Below, piece after piece: positions 16,197 to 24,882 of a stretch of 64,000 nt of DNA. The stretch comes from Flavonifractor sp. An10. Its GTDB lineage: Bacteria; Bacillota; Clostridia; Oscillospirales; Oscillospiraceae. The first letter of the stretch is position 1. Every line of letters begins with the position of its first letter. Below the pieces are notes generated by a model. It was not told the DNA's origin. It saw only the letters and a list, made by a program, of their open reading frames with translations, and did no database searches. Location: positions 124,001 to 188,000 of the forward strand of contig NZ_NFMB01000009.1 in assembly GCF_002161215.1 (NCBI RefSeq), read 5' to 3'. A program made the translations under genes and the position numbers.

Positions 16197-16516
16197 GGCA
16201 GCTCCTCCTGTTCCGCCTGTGCCGCGTCCGCCAGACAGCTGCGCAGGCGGGCGATCTCCTCCTGATAGCGCTCCAGACCCGTGTCGGTGAGGGCGTAGGT
16301 GCGCTTGCGGCCCTCCACGGCGGTCTCCCGGATCAGGCCCTCCTCCTCAAACTTTGCCAGGATGGTATAGAGGGTGCCCGGCCCCAGGCGCACCCGGTTT
16401 TGGGTGATGGCGGAGACGAAGTCGGCGATCTCCGTGCCGCACCGGGGCTGGTGCAGCAGGGCCATCAGCGCATAGAACATGGACTCGGTCAGGGTCTCCA
16501 GAGTTTTGCGGCCCAT
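16172..16516 (-). CDS. PadR-family transcriptional regulator
   Basis: 114 residues. Winged-helix PadR signature: ESMFYALMALLHQPRCGTEIADFVSAIT, then RLGPGTLYTILAKFEEEGLI and the wing GRKRTYALTDTG. PadR proteins repress their own operon and release it on binding a ligand. Here the gene heads a three-gene operon with two DUF2812 proteins, a common pairing in Firmicutes. ATG at 16516 with GGAGGTGG upstream. The promoter contains inverted repeats that are likely its operators. Confidence 0.93.
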   Translation of the reverse strand: MGRKTLETLTESMFYALMALLHQPRCGTEIADFVSAITQNRVRLGPGTLYTILAKFEEEGLIRETAVEGRKRTYALTDTGLERYQEEIARLRSCLADAAQAEQEELPCGILSTS

Positions 16517-16528
16517 GATTCCACCTCC

Positions 16529-16587
16529 AATATCAATTCACGATATCGCCTGTGGATATTATAATATCGAAGACCGATATTGTCAAG
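16529..16587 (-). promoter_or_regulatory. Consensus promoter and PadR operators
   Basis: Minus strand: TTGACA (16587-16582), exactly 17 bases, TATAAT (16564-16559), a perfect sigma-A promoter. The spacer is itself the inverted repeat ATATCG-GTCTT-CGATAT. A second repeat, ATATC-GTGAATT-GATAT, lies between the -10 and the padR ribosome binding site. Two operator-like palindromes of the same half-site strongly suggest autorepression. Confidence 0.8.
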
Positions 16588-16718
16588 AAAAACCTGGCCG
16601 GCCGCCCGGCCTGCCTCCGGGGGCGCGGAGAAAATCGGAAATAGGCATACCATTCCGCCGGGAAATGTGGTATGATAAAAAACGACTGATATACTTTTCC
16701 CACGGAGGGGGCTGCAAC

Positions 16719-18101
16719 ATGAGACGATTCAAGCTGCTGCTGGCGGCAGGGCTGCTGTCGCTGCTGCTGGGCGGCTGCTTTTCCCAGTCGGTGGACGAGC
16801 TCTACCGCGCCCCGCGGGCGCCTGACGACTACCTCAAGCTGGACGAGCGGATCAACGAGGTGCTCAATGCCGGCGGCGAGTACGCCGCGCCCCTGACCGG
16901 GGAGCTGACCCAGAAGGTGCAGCTCCAGGATCTGGACGGCGACGGCGTACAGGAGGCCATCGCCTTCTTCCGGGTGAGCGCCGACGAGCGGCCCTTGAAG
17001 ATCTACATCTACCGGCAGGTGGAGGAGGACTATGAGGTGGCCGCCATCATCGAGGGCTCGGGCAACGCCATCAACTCGGTCTCTTACGAGAATCTGGACA
17101 ACAGCCCCACCAAGGAGATCATCGTGGACTGGGAGACGGCGGGGCAGACCTACTCCCTGGCGGCCTACTCCATCGACCGCTATGAGGTGGTGGAGCTGCT
17201 GCGCAAAGAGCACAGCGGCTTCCGGGTGTACGACATCGACGGGGACGGGCAGCAGGAGATCCTGATACTGCGCACCGCCGGCGGGGCGGAGAGCGCCCAG
17301 AGTGACGCCATGTACACCATCGGCGCGTCGGAGAACCGGGTGGAGCTGTACAACCTGCGGGACGGCGTGGTGGCGCTGGATTCCTCCGCCCCCCTGAGCC
17401 AGAATGTGGAGCAGGTGGTGAGCCTGAACGTGGGCTATCTCCGGGATATGGTGCCCGCCCTGTTTGTCACCTCCACCTATGCGGTCAACGGGCAGATCAC
17501 CGACATTTTTGCCTGGAAGGACGGCGGGGTGGAAAACGTGACCCTGGAGCGGGACACCGGAGAGAGCGGCGGTACCGTGCGCTGGGAGACCGAGGTAAAC
17601 AGCACCCAGGTCTCCTGCACGGACATCAACCACGACGGGATCATGGAGCTGCCCTCGGCCTATGCCCTGACCGAGCCGGACAGCACCAGCACCGCCCCCA
17701 ACTTCTGGGCCATCCGGTGGCAGCAGTACGACGTGAACGGCGGCGCCCACCAGGTGTTCACCACCTACCACAACAACCAGGACGGCTGGTATTTCATCCT
17801 GCCCACGGAGTGGAGCGGGAAGCTGACCCTGTCCCGCAGCAACCTGGCCGGCGGCGGGGAGCGGGCGGTGGTTTTCTCCTACTGGGAGGGGGACGAGGCC
17901 GTGGAGCCGGAGCCCTTCCTGGTCATTTACAAGCTCACCGGCGACAACCGGGAGGCCCGGGCCAGCATGCCCGGCCGCTTCCGCCTGCTGGAGGGGGAGG
18001 ACGACGCCATTTATGCCGCCCGGCTGGTGGACAGCGACTGGGACTGCGGCCTGGACGAGGAGGGCGTCAGGGCCAACTTCGCGCTGATCAGCGGGCGCTG
18101 A
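16719..18101 (+). CDS. Lipoprotein with FG-GAP/VCBS-like Asp-rich loops
   Basis: 460 residues. Signal peptide with lipobox LLGGC (Cys near residue 20), so it is exported and lipid anchored. Three Asp-rich loops, DLDGDGVQEA, DIDGDGQQEI and DINHDGIMEL, sit on strands of a probable beta-propeller like FG-GAP repeats and may bind calcium. The ATG at 16719 has GGAGGGG ten bases upstream. It is followed after 19 bases by a response regulator and then a sensor kinase, so it may act in or be controlled by that signalling system. No catalytic motif is visible. Confidence 0.7.
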   Translation: MRRFKLLLAAGLLSLLLGGCFSQSVDELYRAPRAPDDYLKLDERINEVLNAGGEYAAPLTGELTQKVQLQDLDGDGVQEAIAFFRVSADERPLKIYIYRQVEEDYEVAAIIEGSGNAINSVSYENLDNSPTKEIIVDWETAGQTYSLAAYSIDRYEVVELLRKEHSGFRVYDIDGDGQQEILILRTAGGAESAQSDAMYTIGASENRVELYNLRDGVVALDSSAPLSQNVEQVVSLNVGYLRDMVPALFVTSTYAVNGQITDIFAWKDGGVENVTLERDTGESGGTVRWETEVNSTQVSCTDINHDGIMELPSAYALTEPDSTSTAPNFWAIRWQQYDVNGGAHQVFTTYHNNQDGWYFILPTEWSGKLTLSRSNLAGGGERAVVFSYWEGDEAVEPEPFLVIYKLTGDNREARASMPGRFRLLEGEDDAIYAARLVDSDWDCGLDEEGVRANFALISGR

Positions 18102-18120
18102 GTACAAAGGAGGTAACGGG

Positions 18121-18807
18121 ATGAAAAAGGTTCTTGTGCTGGAGGATGAGGCGAATATCCGCAGCTTTGTGGTGATCAATCTCAAGCGGGCCGGCTACGA
18201 GGCCATCGAGGCCGAGACCGGCGAGGAGGCGCTGGCCCAGCTCAAGCGCAATCCGGATATCAAGGTGGCCCTGCTGGACATCATGCTGCCCGACATGGAC
18301 GGCTTCGAGGTCTGCCGCCGCATCCGGGCCAGTGACAGCAACATCGGCATCATCATGCTCACCGCCCGCACCCAGGAGATGGACAAGGTCACCGGCCTCA
18401 TGACCGGCGCCGACGACTATGTGACCAAGCCCTTCTCCCCGGCGGAGCTCACCGCCCGCATCGACGCCCTCTACCGCCGCACCGGCGGGGGTGATCCCAT
18501 CGACACCGGGGAGATCAGCCAGCCGCCCTTCCTCCTGAACACCCGCAACCGCACCCTGGAGAAGAACGGCCAGCGGGTGAAGCTCACCCAGGTGGAGTAC
18601 TCCATCATGAAGCTGTTCATGGACAACCCGGGCAAGGCCCTCTCCCGGGAGGAGATTCTGGACTCCGTGTGGGGCAGGGACTACTTCGGGGAGCTGAAAA
18701 TCGTGGACGTGAACATCCGCCGCCTGCGCATCAAGATCGAGGACGATCCGACGAATCCGTCTTTCATTACCACGGTGTGGGGCTACGGATATAAGTGGGG
18801 CTTCTGA
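18121..18807 (+). CDS. OmpR/PhoB-family response regulator
   Basis: 228 residues. Receiver domain with acidic pocket Glu8/Asp9, phosphoacceptor Asp53 in LLDIMLPDMDG, and Lys103 in VTKPF. A winged-helix output domain follows (residues about 130-228) with VKLTQVEYSIMKLF and IVDVNIRRLRIKIE, ending VWGYGYKWGF. ATG with GGAGG upstream. It is encoded between the lipoprotein and the histidine kinase. The output domain indicates DNA binding at direct repeats; targets cannot be read here. Confidence 0.95.
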   Translation: MKKVLVLEDEANIRSFVVINLKRAGYEAIEAETGEEALAQLKRNPDIKVALLDIMLPDMDGFEVCRRIRASDSNIGIIMLTARTQEMDKVTGLMTGADDYVTKPFSPAELTARIDALYRRTGGGDPIDTGEISQPPFLLNTRNRTLEKNGQRVKLTQVEYSIMKLFMDNPGKALSREEILDSVWGRDYFGELKIVDVNIRRLRIKIEDDPTNPSFITTVWGYGYKWGF

Positions 18808-18920
18808 GGGGCGGCATCCGCCCTCCGCAGGCCGGGCCGCGGGGGCGCGTCCCGCCCCCGGCGCCCCAAGCGGGCGCATTCAGGCAAACAAGAACCAGAC
18901 CCAGGTGGTGAAGGGAAGGC
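18808..18920. other. Gap between response regulator and kinase
   Basis: 113 bases, very GC rich, with a weak inverted repeat GGGGGCG...CGCCCCC around 18845. No promoter hexamers or coding potential seen. Confidence 0.4.
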
Positions 18921-20321
18921 ATGAAAAAAATCAGAGGTATCCGAAAGCGGTGGATGGTGAACTCCATCAGCGTGGTGCTGTTTATCGTCCTGCTGGCGGT
19001 GACAGCCTTCTCCACGGCCATGGGGAGCTATTACTACTCCACCATGAGCGAGTCCCTGCGCCAGAAGGCGGAGAACGCCATCGGCAGCTTTGACTACCGC
19101 AGCGGGGACGACTACTACAGCTATGCCCGGACGGTGGTGGCAGGGGATCCCAACAGCGACAACCTGGAGGTGGAGTATCTGGACAGCAGCGGGCGCATCC
19201 GCTTCTCCAGCTCGGATCTCACCGCCTTCCGCGTCCCCGGCACGCCGGAGATCGCCCAGGCCATCAGCGAGAAGGAGACCCGCTCCTGGGTGGGTTCCGA
19301 CCCCAGCACCGGCGAGCACATCATGGCGGCCACCAGCCCCCTGGTGGTCAACGGCGAGGTGGTGGGGGCCATGCGCTACGTCACCTCCCTGCGCAACGTA
19401 GACCGGCAGATCATCATCATCGTGGCTATCGCCCTGGGCATCGGCCTGGCGATCCTGTGCATCGTGTACTTCTCCAACCTGTACTTCATCCGCTCCATCG
19501 TGGATCCGGTGGCGGGGATTACCGAGACCGCCAAGCGCATCGCCGAGGGCTCCTACGGCGTGCAGATCGAGAAGCGGTACGACGACGAGATCGGCACCCT
19601 GGCCGACGCCATCAACGACATGTCCCTGCGCATCAACCAGAGCGAGAAGATGAAGAACGAGTTCATCTCCTCCGTGTCCCACGAGCTTCGCACCCCCCTC
19701 ACCGCCATCAACGGCTGGGCGGAGACCATCATGAACGGGGAGGTGCGGGACGCCGGGGACGTGAAAAAGGGCATGGGCATCATCGTGTCCGAGGCCCGGC
19801 GGCTGACCAACATGGTGGAGGAGCTGCTGGAGTTCTCCCGCATCCAGGACGGCCGCTTCACCCTGTCGGTGGAGCCCATGGACATCAAGGCGGAGCTGGA
19901 GGACGCGGTGTACACCTACCGGGAGTTCTTCCGCCGGGAGGGCATCGAACTCAACTACTACGACTGCGAGGAGGAGTTCCCCCTCATCAACGGGGATCCC
20001 GAGCGGCTGCGGCAGGTGTTCTGCAACCTGCTGGACAACGCCGCCAAGCACGGCGGCTCCGGCAAGCGCATCGACATCTCCATCGCCCCCGACGGGGATC
20101 AGGTGGCCATCACCATCCGGGACTACGGCCCCGGCATCCCGGAGGAGGAGCTGCCCCACGTGAAGTACAAGTTCTACAAGGGCTCCTCCAAGGCCCGGGG
20201 CTCCGGCATCGGCCTGGCGGTGTGCGACGAGATCGTCACCCGCCACGAGGGCACCCTGGACATCGGCAACGCCGAGGGCGGCGGGTGTATTGTCACCATC
20301 CGCCTGCCCATTCGAACATAA
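18921..20321 (+). CDS. Membrane sensor histidine kinase
   Basis: 466 residues. First transmembrane helix about 12-35, an extracytoplasmic sensor region about 36-155, second helix about 160-187, then HAMP (FIRSIVDPVAGITETAKRIA). DHp domain with phosphoacceptor His in SVSHELRTPLTAING (about residue 253), and ATPase motifs N (FCNLLDNAAKHG), G1 (RDYGPGIPEE) and G2 (GSGIGLAVC). ATG at 18921 with AAGGGAAGG upstream. It partners the adjacent response regulator. The outer domain is double-Cache-like in length, but no ligand can be named. Confidence 0.94.
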   Translation: MKKIRGIRKRWMVNSISVVLFIVLLAVTAFSTAMGSYYYSTMSESLRQKAENAIGSFDYRSGDDYYSYARTVVAGDPNSDNLEVEYLDSSGRIRFSSSDLTAFRVPGTPEIAQAISEKETRSWVGSDPSTGEHIMAATSPLVVNGEVVGAMRYVTSLRNVDRQIIIIVAIALGIGLAILCIVYFSNLYFIRSIVDPVAGITETAKRIAEGSYGVQIEKRYDDEIGTLADAINDMSLRINQSEKMKNEFISSVSHELRTPLTAINGWAETIMNGEVRDAGDVKKGMGIIVSEARRLTNMVEELLEFSRIQDGRFTLSVEPMDIKAELEDAVYTYREFFRREGIELNYYDCEEEFPLINGDPERLRQVFCNLLDNAAKHGGSGKRIDISIAPDGDQVAITIRDYGPGIPEEELPHVKYKFYKGSSKARGSGIGLAVCDEIVTRHEGTLDIGNAEGGGCIVTIRLPIRT

Positions 20322-20334
20322 GTTCTAAAAGCAG

Positions 20335-20362
20335 CCCGCGCCCCTTGCAATCGGGGCGCGGG
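20335..20362 (+). terminator. Terminator of the two-component operon
   Basis: 10-bp stem CCCGCGCCCC / GGGGCGCGGG with loop TTGCAATC and then TTTGG. The loop contains the -35 hexamer of the next promoter. Confidence 0.6.
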
Positions 20363-20373
20363 TTTGGTACAAT
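20345..20373 (+). promoter_or_regulatory. Sigma-A promoter of the DUF1385 gene, embedded in the terminator
   Basis: TTGCAA (20345-20350), 17-base spacer, TACAAT (20368-20373). The -35 sits in the loop and the spacer covers the 3' arm of the upstream terminator. Confidence 0.65.
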
Positions 20374-20410
20374 AGATTACATTCAGATTAGTAAGGAGAA
20401 CTTACCCCAC

Positions 20411-21391
20411 ATGCCAAACGAAAACAACCAATCCTGCGCCACGCCCTACAAGACCATGATCGGCGGCCAGGCCCTCATCGAGGGAATCATGATGCTGGGG
20501 CCGGAGAAGAAGGCCGTGGTGGTGCGCAAGCCCGACGGCGAGCTGGAGGAGCAGGTGGAAAACCGGGTGCTCATTAAGGATCGCCACCCCCTGCTGGGCG
20601 TGCCCTTCATCCGGGGCGTGTTCAACTTCTGTTCCTCCCTGGCCAACGGCGTCAAGGCACTGATGTTCTCGGCCTCCTTCCTGCCGGAGGACGAGGAGGA
20701 GCCGGAGGAGCCCTCCAGATTTGAGCTGTGGCTGGACAGGCGCCTGGGCAGCGAGAAGGCTGCGTCCTTTTTTGTCACCGCCGCGGTTGCTCTGGGCATC
20801 ATCTTTGCCGTGGTGCTGTTCATCCTCCTGCCCACCGCCATCACCGGCCTGATCGGCCTGGTTGTCCCCCTGCCCATGTGGCTGCGCAACCTGCTGGAGG
20901 GCGTGGTCAAGGTGGTGATCTTCGTGGGCTACCTGATACTCTGCTCCCGGATGAAGGACATCCACCGGGTGTTCCAGTACCACGGCGCCGAGCACAAGAC
21001 CATCTTCTGCTATGAGCATGGCCTGCCCCTGACGGTGGAGAACGTGCGCATCCAGCCCCGGCACCACCCCCGCTGCGGCACCAGCTTCCTGTTTGTGGTC
21101 ATCGTGGTGAGCATCCTGCTGTCCAGCCTGCTGTTCAGCTTCATCGAGGTGACCAACACCTTTGCCCGCATGGGCCTGCACCTGCTGCTGCTGCCGGTGA
21201 TCGTCAGCCTGACCTATGAGTTCAACCGCCTGGTGGGCCGGTACGACAACTGGTTCACCCGCATCATGACCGCCCCCGGCCTGTGGCTGCAGAACTGGAC
21301 TACCTTCGAGCCGGACGACTCCATGATCGAGGTGGGCATCCGGGCCTTTACCCTGGTGCTGCCCGAGGAAAAGGGAAAAGATAAATGGTAA
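20411..21391 (+). CDS. DUF1385 (YqhQ-type) membrane protein
   Basis: 326 residues. N-terminal family signature MIGGQALIEGIMMLGPEKKAV and RHPLLGVPFIRGVFNF. Four hydrophobic segments include AASFFVTAAVALGIIFAVVLF and FLFVVIVVSILLSSLLFSF. The conserved YHGAEHKTIFCYEHG with its histidines, and RHHPRCGTSFLF, are in the membrane-proximal part. ATG at 20411 with AAGGAG 12 bases upstream. Typically encoded beside prmC in Clostridia, as here. The molecular function is unknown; the conserved His/Cys residues suggest metal binding, which is inference. Confidence 0.9.
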   Translation: MPNENNQSCATPYKTMIGGQALIEGIMMLGPEKKAVVVRKPDGELEEQVENRVLIKDRHPLLGVPFIRGVFNFCSSLANGVKALMFSASFLPEDEEEPEEPSRFELWLDRRLGSEKAASFFVTAAVALGIIFAVVLFILLPTAITGLIGLVVPLPMWLRNLLEGVVKVVIFVGYLILCSRMKDIHRVFQYHGAEHKTIFCYEHGLPLTVENVRIQPRHHPRCGTSFLFVVIVVSILLSSLLFSFIEVTNTFARMGLHLLLLPVIVSLTYEFNRLVGRYDNWFTRIMTAPGLWLQNWTTFEPDDSMIEVGIRAFTLVLPEEKGKDKW

Positions 21392-21407
21392 TTTGCCTGG
21401 GGGAATC

Positions 21408-21500
21408 GTAGGGCGGGGGCTTGCCCCCGCCGTACACCCGGCTTATCGGGGCGGCCTGTGGCCGCCCCATGGGAGAGATCGGGTGATACCCATATCACCC
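21408..21500. repeat. Three hairpins between DUF1385 and prmC, including repeat C3
   Basis: Repeat C3 (GTAGGGCGGGGGC-TT-GCCCCCGCC, 21408-21432) is followed by GGGGCGGCC-TGT-GGCCGCCCC (21448-21468) and GGGTGATA-CCCA-TATCACCC (21481-21500). No U-tracts, so these are repeats rather than clear terminators. Confidence 0.7.
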
Positions 21501-21537
21501 CGGAGAGAAAGAGAGAAAATTGAGGAGTGGTGCTTAC

Positions 21538-22401
21538 ATGGCGACCACGTACAACAACCTCTACCTGGACACGCGGCAGCGTCTGCGGGAGGCGGGGGTG
21601 GAGGGCGCCCAGCTGGAGGCCCGGGAGCTGCTGTGCTATGCCGCGGGCAAGAGCCGGGAGCAGTTCTACCGGGACATGGCCCTCTATGCCCCCGACCCGG
21701 TGGAGGAGAAGCTGGCCGCCCTGGTGGAACGCCGTCTGGCGGGGGAGCCGGTGGCCTACCTGATCGGAGAGTGGGAGTTTTACGGCCTGACCCTGGATGT
21801 GACGCCCGACGTGCTCATCCCCCGGATGGACACCGAGGTGCTGGCCGAGCGGGCCATCCTGCTGGCCCGGGCCGCCGGCGAGGGGGCGCGGGTGCTGGAT
21901 CTGTGCGCCGGCAGCGGCTGCGTGGGCCTGGCGGTGGCAGCCAATGTGCCCACCTGCCGGGTGGTGCTGGCCGACATCAGCGAGGCGGCCCTGAAAATCT
22001 GCAAGGGGAATGTGCGCCGGAATGAGCTCAACGCCCGGGTCACCTGTGTTCAGGCCGACGCCCTGCAGAAGCCGGACGCCGCCCTGTGGGACTTTGACGT
22101 GATCGCCTGCAACCCGCCCTATATCCCCACCGGGGATCTGGCCGGGCTGGACGTGTCCGTCCGGGACTACGAGCCCCGCTCCGCCCTGGACGGCGGGGCC
22201 GATGGGCTGGACTTCTACCGGGCCATCGCCGCCCAGTGGGGCTCCGCCCTGCGGCTGGGGGGTTCCCTGCTGTTTGAGGTGGGAATCAACCAGGCCATGG
22301 ACGTGGCCGCCCTGCTGGAGGGCAGCGGATTTGAGGACATCCAGTCCACCCAGGACACCCAGGGGATCCCCCGGGTGGTGGAGGGCGTCGTCAACCGATA
22401 A
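21538..22401 (+). CDS. prmC: Peptide chain release factor N5-glutamine methyltransferase
   Basis: 287 residues. Methylates the GGQ glutamine of RF1/RF2. N-terminal helical domain (1-75), the substrate-binding text IGEWEFYGLTLDVTPDVLIPRMDTE, the SAM motif VLDLCAGSGCVGLAVA, and the catalytic NPPY motif (CNPPYIPTGDL). ATG at 21538 with GAGGAG upstream. In most relatives prfA precedes prmC; it is absent here, with DUF1385 upstream instead. The stop codon lies inside a tandem 24-bp repeat. Confidence 0.94.
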   Translation: MATTYNNLYLDTRQRLREAGVEGAQLEARELLCYAAGKSREQFYRDMALYAPDPVEEKLAALVERRLAGEPVAYLIGEWEFYGLTLDVTPDVLIPRMDTEVLAERAILLARAAGEGARVLDLCAGSGCVGLAVAANVPTCRVVLADISEAALKICKGNVRRNELNARVTCVQADALQKPDAALWDFDVIACNPPYIPTGDLAGLDVSVRDYEPRSALDGGADGLDFYRAIAAQWGSALRLGGSLLFEVGINQAMDVAALLEGSGFEDIQSTQDTQGIPRVVEGVVNR

Positions 22402-22441
22402 AAGTCCTGCTTATTGGACAGATAAAAGCGTAAGCTATTGG
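22394..22441 (+). repeat. Tandem 24-bp imperfect repeat at the prmC-recA junction
   Basis: ACCGATAAAAGTCCTGCTTATTGG is followed directly by ACAGATAAAAGCGTAAGCTATTGG, then a third partial start ACAGAATA. Two full units, with the prmC stop in the first. No SOS box of the GAAC-N4-GTTC type was seen here. Confidence 0.6.
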
Positions 22442-22493
22442 ACAGAATACCCGGCGCCCTCCGGCTGCCGGGATACCAAAGGAGAGATTGGAT

Positions 22494-23603
22494 ATGGCAA
22501 CCAAGAAAGCGGCGGTGGAGGCCGCCACCCCCGCGGCGGATAAGAAGCGGGCCCTGGAGACCGCCATGGCCCAGATTGAGCGGGCCTACGGCAAGGGCTC
22601 CATCATGCGCCTGGGTGACAACGCCGACATTGTGGTGGAGTCCATCCCCACCGGCTCCCTGTCCCTGGATCTGGCCCTGGGCATCGGGGGCGTGCCCCGG
22701 GGACGCATTGTGGAGATCTACGGCCCCGAGTCCTCCGGCAAGACCACCCTGGCCCTGCACATCGTGGCCGAGGCCCAGAAGCGGGGGGGCGAGGCGGCCT
22801 TCATCGACGCCGAGCACGCCCTGGATCCCTCCTACGCCCGGGCTCTGGGGGTGGACATCGACTCCATGCTCATCTCCCAGCCCGACACCGGCGAGCAGGG
22901 CCTGGAGATCTGCGAGGCCCTGGTGCGCTCCGGCGCCATCGACGTGGTGGTGGTGGACTCGGTGGCGGCCCTGACCCCCCGGGCGGAGATCGAGGGCGAC
23001 ATGGGCGACTCCCACGTGGGCCTGCTGGCCCGGCTCATGAGCCAGGCCCTGCGCAAGCTGGCCGGCTGCATCTCCAAGACCAACTGCGTGGTGATCTTCA
23101 TCAACCAGCTCCGGGAGAAGGTGGGCGTCATGTACGGCAACCCGGAGGTGACCACCGGCGGCCGGGCCCTGAAGTTCTACGCCTCGGTGCGCATCGACGT
23201 GCGGCGCATTGAGGCCCTCAAGAGCGGCTCGGAGATCATCGGCAACCGCACCCGGGCCAAGGTGGTGAAGAACAAGGTCTCTCCCCCCTTCAAGGAGGCG
23301 GAGTTTGACATCATGTACGGCGAGGGCATCTCCAAGGTGGGCGAGATCCTGGATCTGGCCACAAAGCTGGATCTGGTGCAGAAGTCGGGCTCCTGGTTCG
23401 CCATGGGGGAGACCCGCCTGGGCCAGGGCCGGGATGCGGCCAAGCAGTACCTGCGGGACAACCCGGAGGTGTGCGACCAGCTGGAGGCCGACATCCGCAG
23501 GAACTCCTACAAGCTGATGAGCAGCCAGGCCCGGGCCGCCGCCAAGGCGGCCGGCCGCGCGGTGGACGTGTCCGCCGAGGACTTCGAGGATGCGGATCAG
23601 TAA
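22494..23603 (+). CDS. recA: Recombinase RecA
   Basis: 369 residues. Homologous recombination and SOS coprotease. N-terminal [19 protein letters not shown], Walker [12 protein letters not shown], Walker [19 protein letters not shown], loop L2 region [21 protein letters not shown] and [19 protein letters not shown]. The C-terminal domain ends in an acidic AEDFEDADQ tail. ATG at 22494 with AAAGGAG upstream. The stop overlaps the recX start by 14 bases. Confidence 0.97.
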   Translation: MATKKAAVEAATPAADKKRALETAMAQIERAYGKGSIMRLGDNADIVVESIPTGSLSLDLALGIGGVPRGRIVEIYGPESSGKTTLALHIVAEAQKRGGEAAFIDAEHALDPSYARALGVDIDSMLISQPDTGEQGLEICEALVRSGAIDVVVVDSVAALTPRAEIEGDMGDSHVGLLARLMSQALRKLAGCISKTNCVVIFINQLREKVGVMYGNPEVTTGGRALKFYASVRIDVRRIEALKSGSEIIGNRTRAKVVKNKVSPPFKEAEFDIMYGEGISKVGEILDLATKLDLVQKSGSWFAMGETRLGQGRDAAKQYLRDNPEVCDQLEADIRRNSYKLMSSQARAAAKAAGRAVDVSAEDFEDADQ

Positions 23604-24234
23604 GCTCTCCCCATCTGCCCGCGTGGAGGGCCGCTGGCTTTGCCAGCTGGAGGACGGAACCCTGCTGACCATCGGGGAGGGGGAGGTGGTCTCCTTCGGC
23701 CTGGGCACCGGCGTGGAGCTGGACGGCGGGACGCTGGAGGCCCTCACGGCCTCCGCCCGGCTCACCCGGGTGAAGGAGAAGGCCCTGGAGCTGCTCTCCG
23801 CCCGGCCCCTGTCCCGGAAGGAGCTGGTGGACAAGCTTACCGCCCGCCCCCGGAACCCGGAAAAGGGGCCCCTGTGCGATGCGGAAACCGCCGGGCAGGC
23901 GGCCGACTGGCTGGAGGGGCTGGGCTACCTGAACGACAAGGAGTATGCCCGCATGGTGGCGGAGCACTGCGCCGCCAGGGGCTACGGCCCCGCCCGGGCC
24001 AGGGAGGAGCTGCGCCGCCGGGGTGTGCCCCGGGAGCACTGGGACACAGCCCTGGAGGGCATGGACGACCCGGCGGAGGCCATAGACGCTTTTCTGCGGA
24101 AAAAGCTGCGGGGGGCGGAGCTGTCCGACCCCAGGGTGCGCAAGCGCCTGTCTGACGCCCTGGCCCGCCGGGGCTTCCGGTGGGAGGACATCAGTGCCGG
24201 CCTGCGCCGCCTGGGCGCGGAGCCGGAGGAGTAA
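23590..24234 (+). CDS. recX: Regulatory protein RecX
   Basis: 214 residues, binds RecA filaments and limits their activity. Three-helix repeats are visible: [39 protein letters not shown] and [19 protein letters not shown]. It has the Firmicute-type N-terminal extension with beta strands (about 70 residues). The start ATG lies inside the end of recA (ATGCGGATCAGTAAG), so translation is coupled and the ratio of the two proteins is tied. Confidence 0.92.
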   Translation: MRISKLSPSARVEGRWLCQLEDGTLLTIGEGEVVSFGLGTGVELDGGTLEALTASARLTRVKEKALELLSARPLSRKELVDKLTARPRNPEKGPLCDAETAGQAADWLEGLGYLNDKEYARMVAEHCAARGYGPARAREELRRRGVPREHWDTALEGMDDPAEAIDAFLRKKLRGAELSDPRVRKRLSDALARRGFRWEDISAGLRRLGAEPEE

Positions 24235-24294
24235 GGGCCGGCTTCCCGCCGGCCGGGTATTTCACAAGGAATGAACGGAGAAAGGAGCACCGCC

Positions 24295-24870
24295 ATGGAG
24301 GCAAGAGAGGCCCTGCTGACCCGCCGGAGCATCCGGCGCTACAAGCCCGATCCCATTTCTGAGACGGATCTGAAGGAGATCCTGGAGGCCGGCCTGGCCG
24401 CCCCGTCGGCCATCAACCTGCAGCACTGGTATTTCGTGGCGGTGCAGAACCCTCAGGCCCTGGATGAGATCAAGGCCGTCATGGGGGGCGTGACGGAGAA
24501 GTTCCAGCCCGTGCTGGCCGAGCGCTTTTCCCGCAACCCGGAGCAGATCGGCATCACCAACCGCTTCCTGACCACCCTGGGGGGCGCGCCGGTGTGCGTG
24601 CTGGTGTTCCTGCTCAAGCCCGACTACCCCGACCGGGACGGGGCCATGCAGTCGGTATCCGCCGCCATCGAGAACCTGCTGCTGGCGGCGTGGGACAAGG
24701 GCATCGGCTCCTGCTGGCTGTCGGCCCCCCAGCGCATGGGCTTCGGCCCGGCCCTCCAGGAGCGCTTTGCCCCCGACAAGGGGGAGTTTGTGGCCATGGT
24801 CACCCTGGGCTACCCCGACCAGGCCCCCAAGATGCCCCCCAGACGGGACGGGCGCTACACGATTGTATAA
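24295..24870 (+). CDS. Nitroreductase-family FMN oxidoreductase
   Basis: 191 residues. FMN-binding signature at the N-terminus LLTRRSIRRYKPDPI, then LEAGLAAPSAINLQHWYFVAV, and ENLLLAAWDKGIGSCWLSAP, all typical of the nitroreductase fold. The ATG at 24295 has AAAGGAG eight bases upstream. It sits between recX and rimO with short gaps, probably one transcript. The physiological substrate is unknown; members reduce nitro compounds, flavins or quinones with NAD(P)H. Confidence 0.9.
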   Translation: MEAREALLTRRSIRRYKPDPISETDLKEILEAGLAAPSAINLQHWYFVAVQNPQALDEIKAVMGGVTEKFQPVLAERFSRNPEQIGITNRFLTTLGGAPVCVLVFLLKPDYPDRDGAMQSVSAAIENLLLAAWDKGIGSCWLSAPQRMGFGPALQERFAPDKGEFVAMVTLGYPDQAPKMPPRRDGRYTIV

Positions 24871-24882
24871 GGAGACATTTCA

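Noticed and set aside
16646-16677. Promoter for the FG-GAP lipoprotein with TATGAT as -10
   Set aside because: No acceptable -35 at 16-18 bases; an inverted repeat CATACCA/TGGTATG is present but unexplained.
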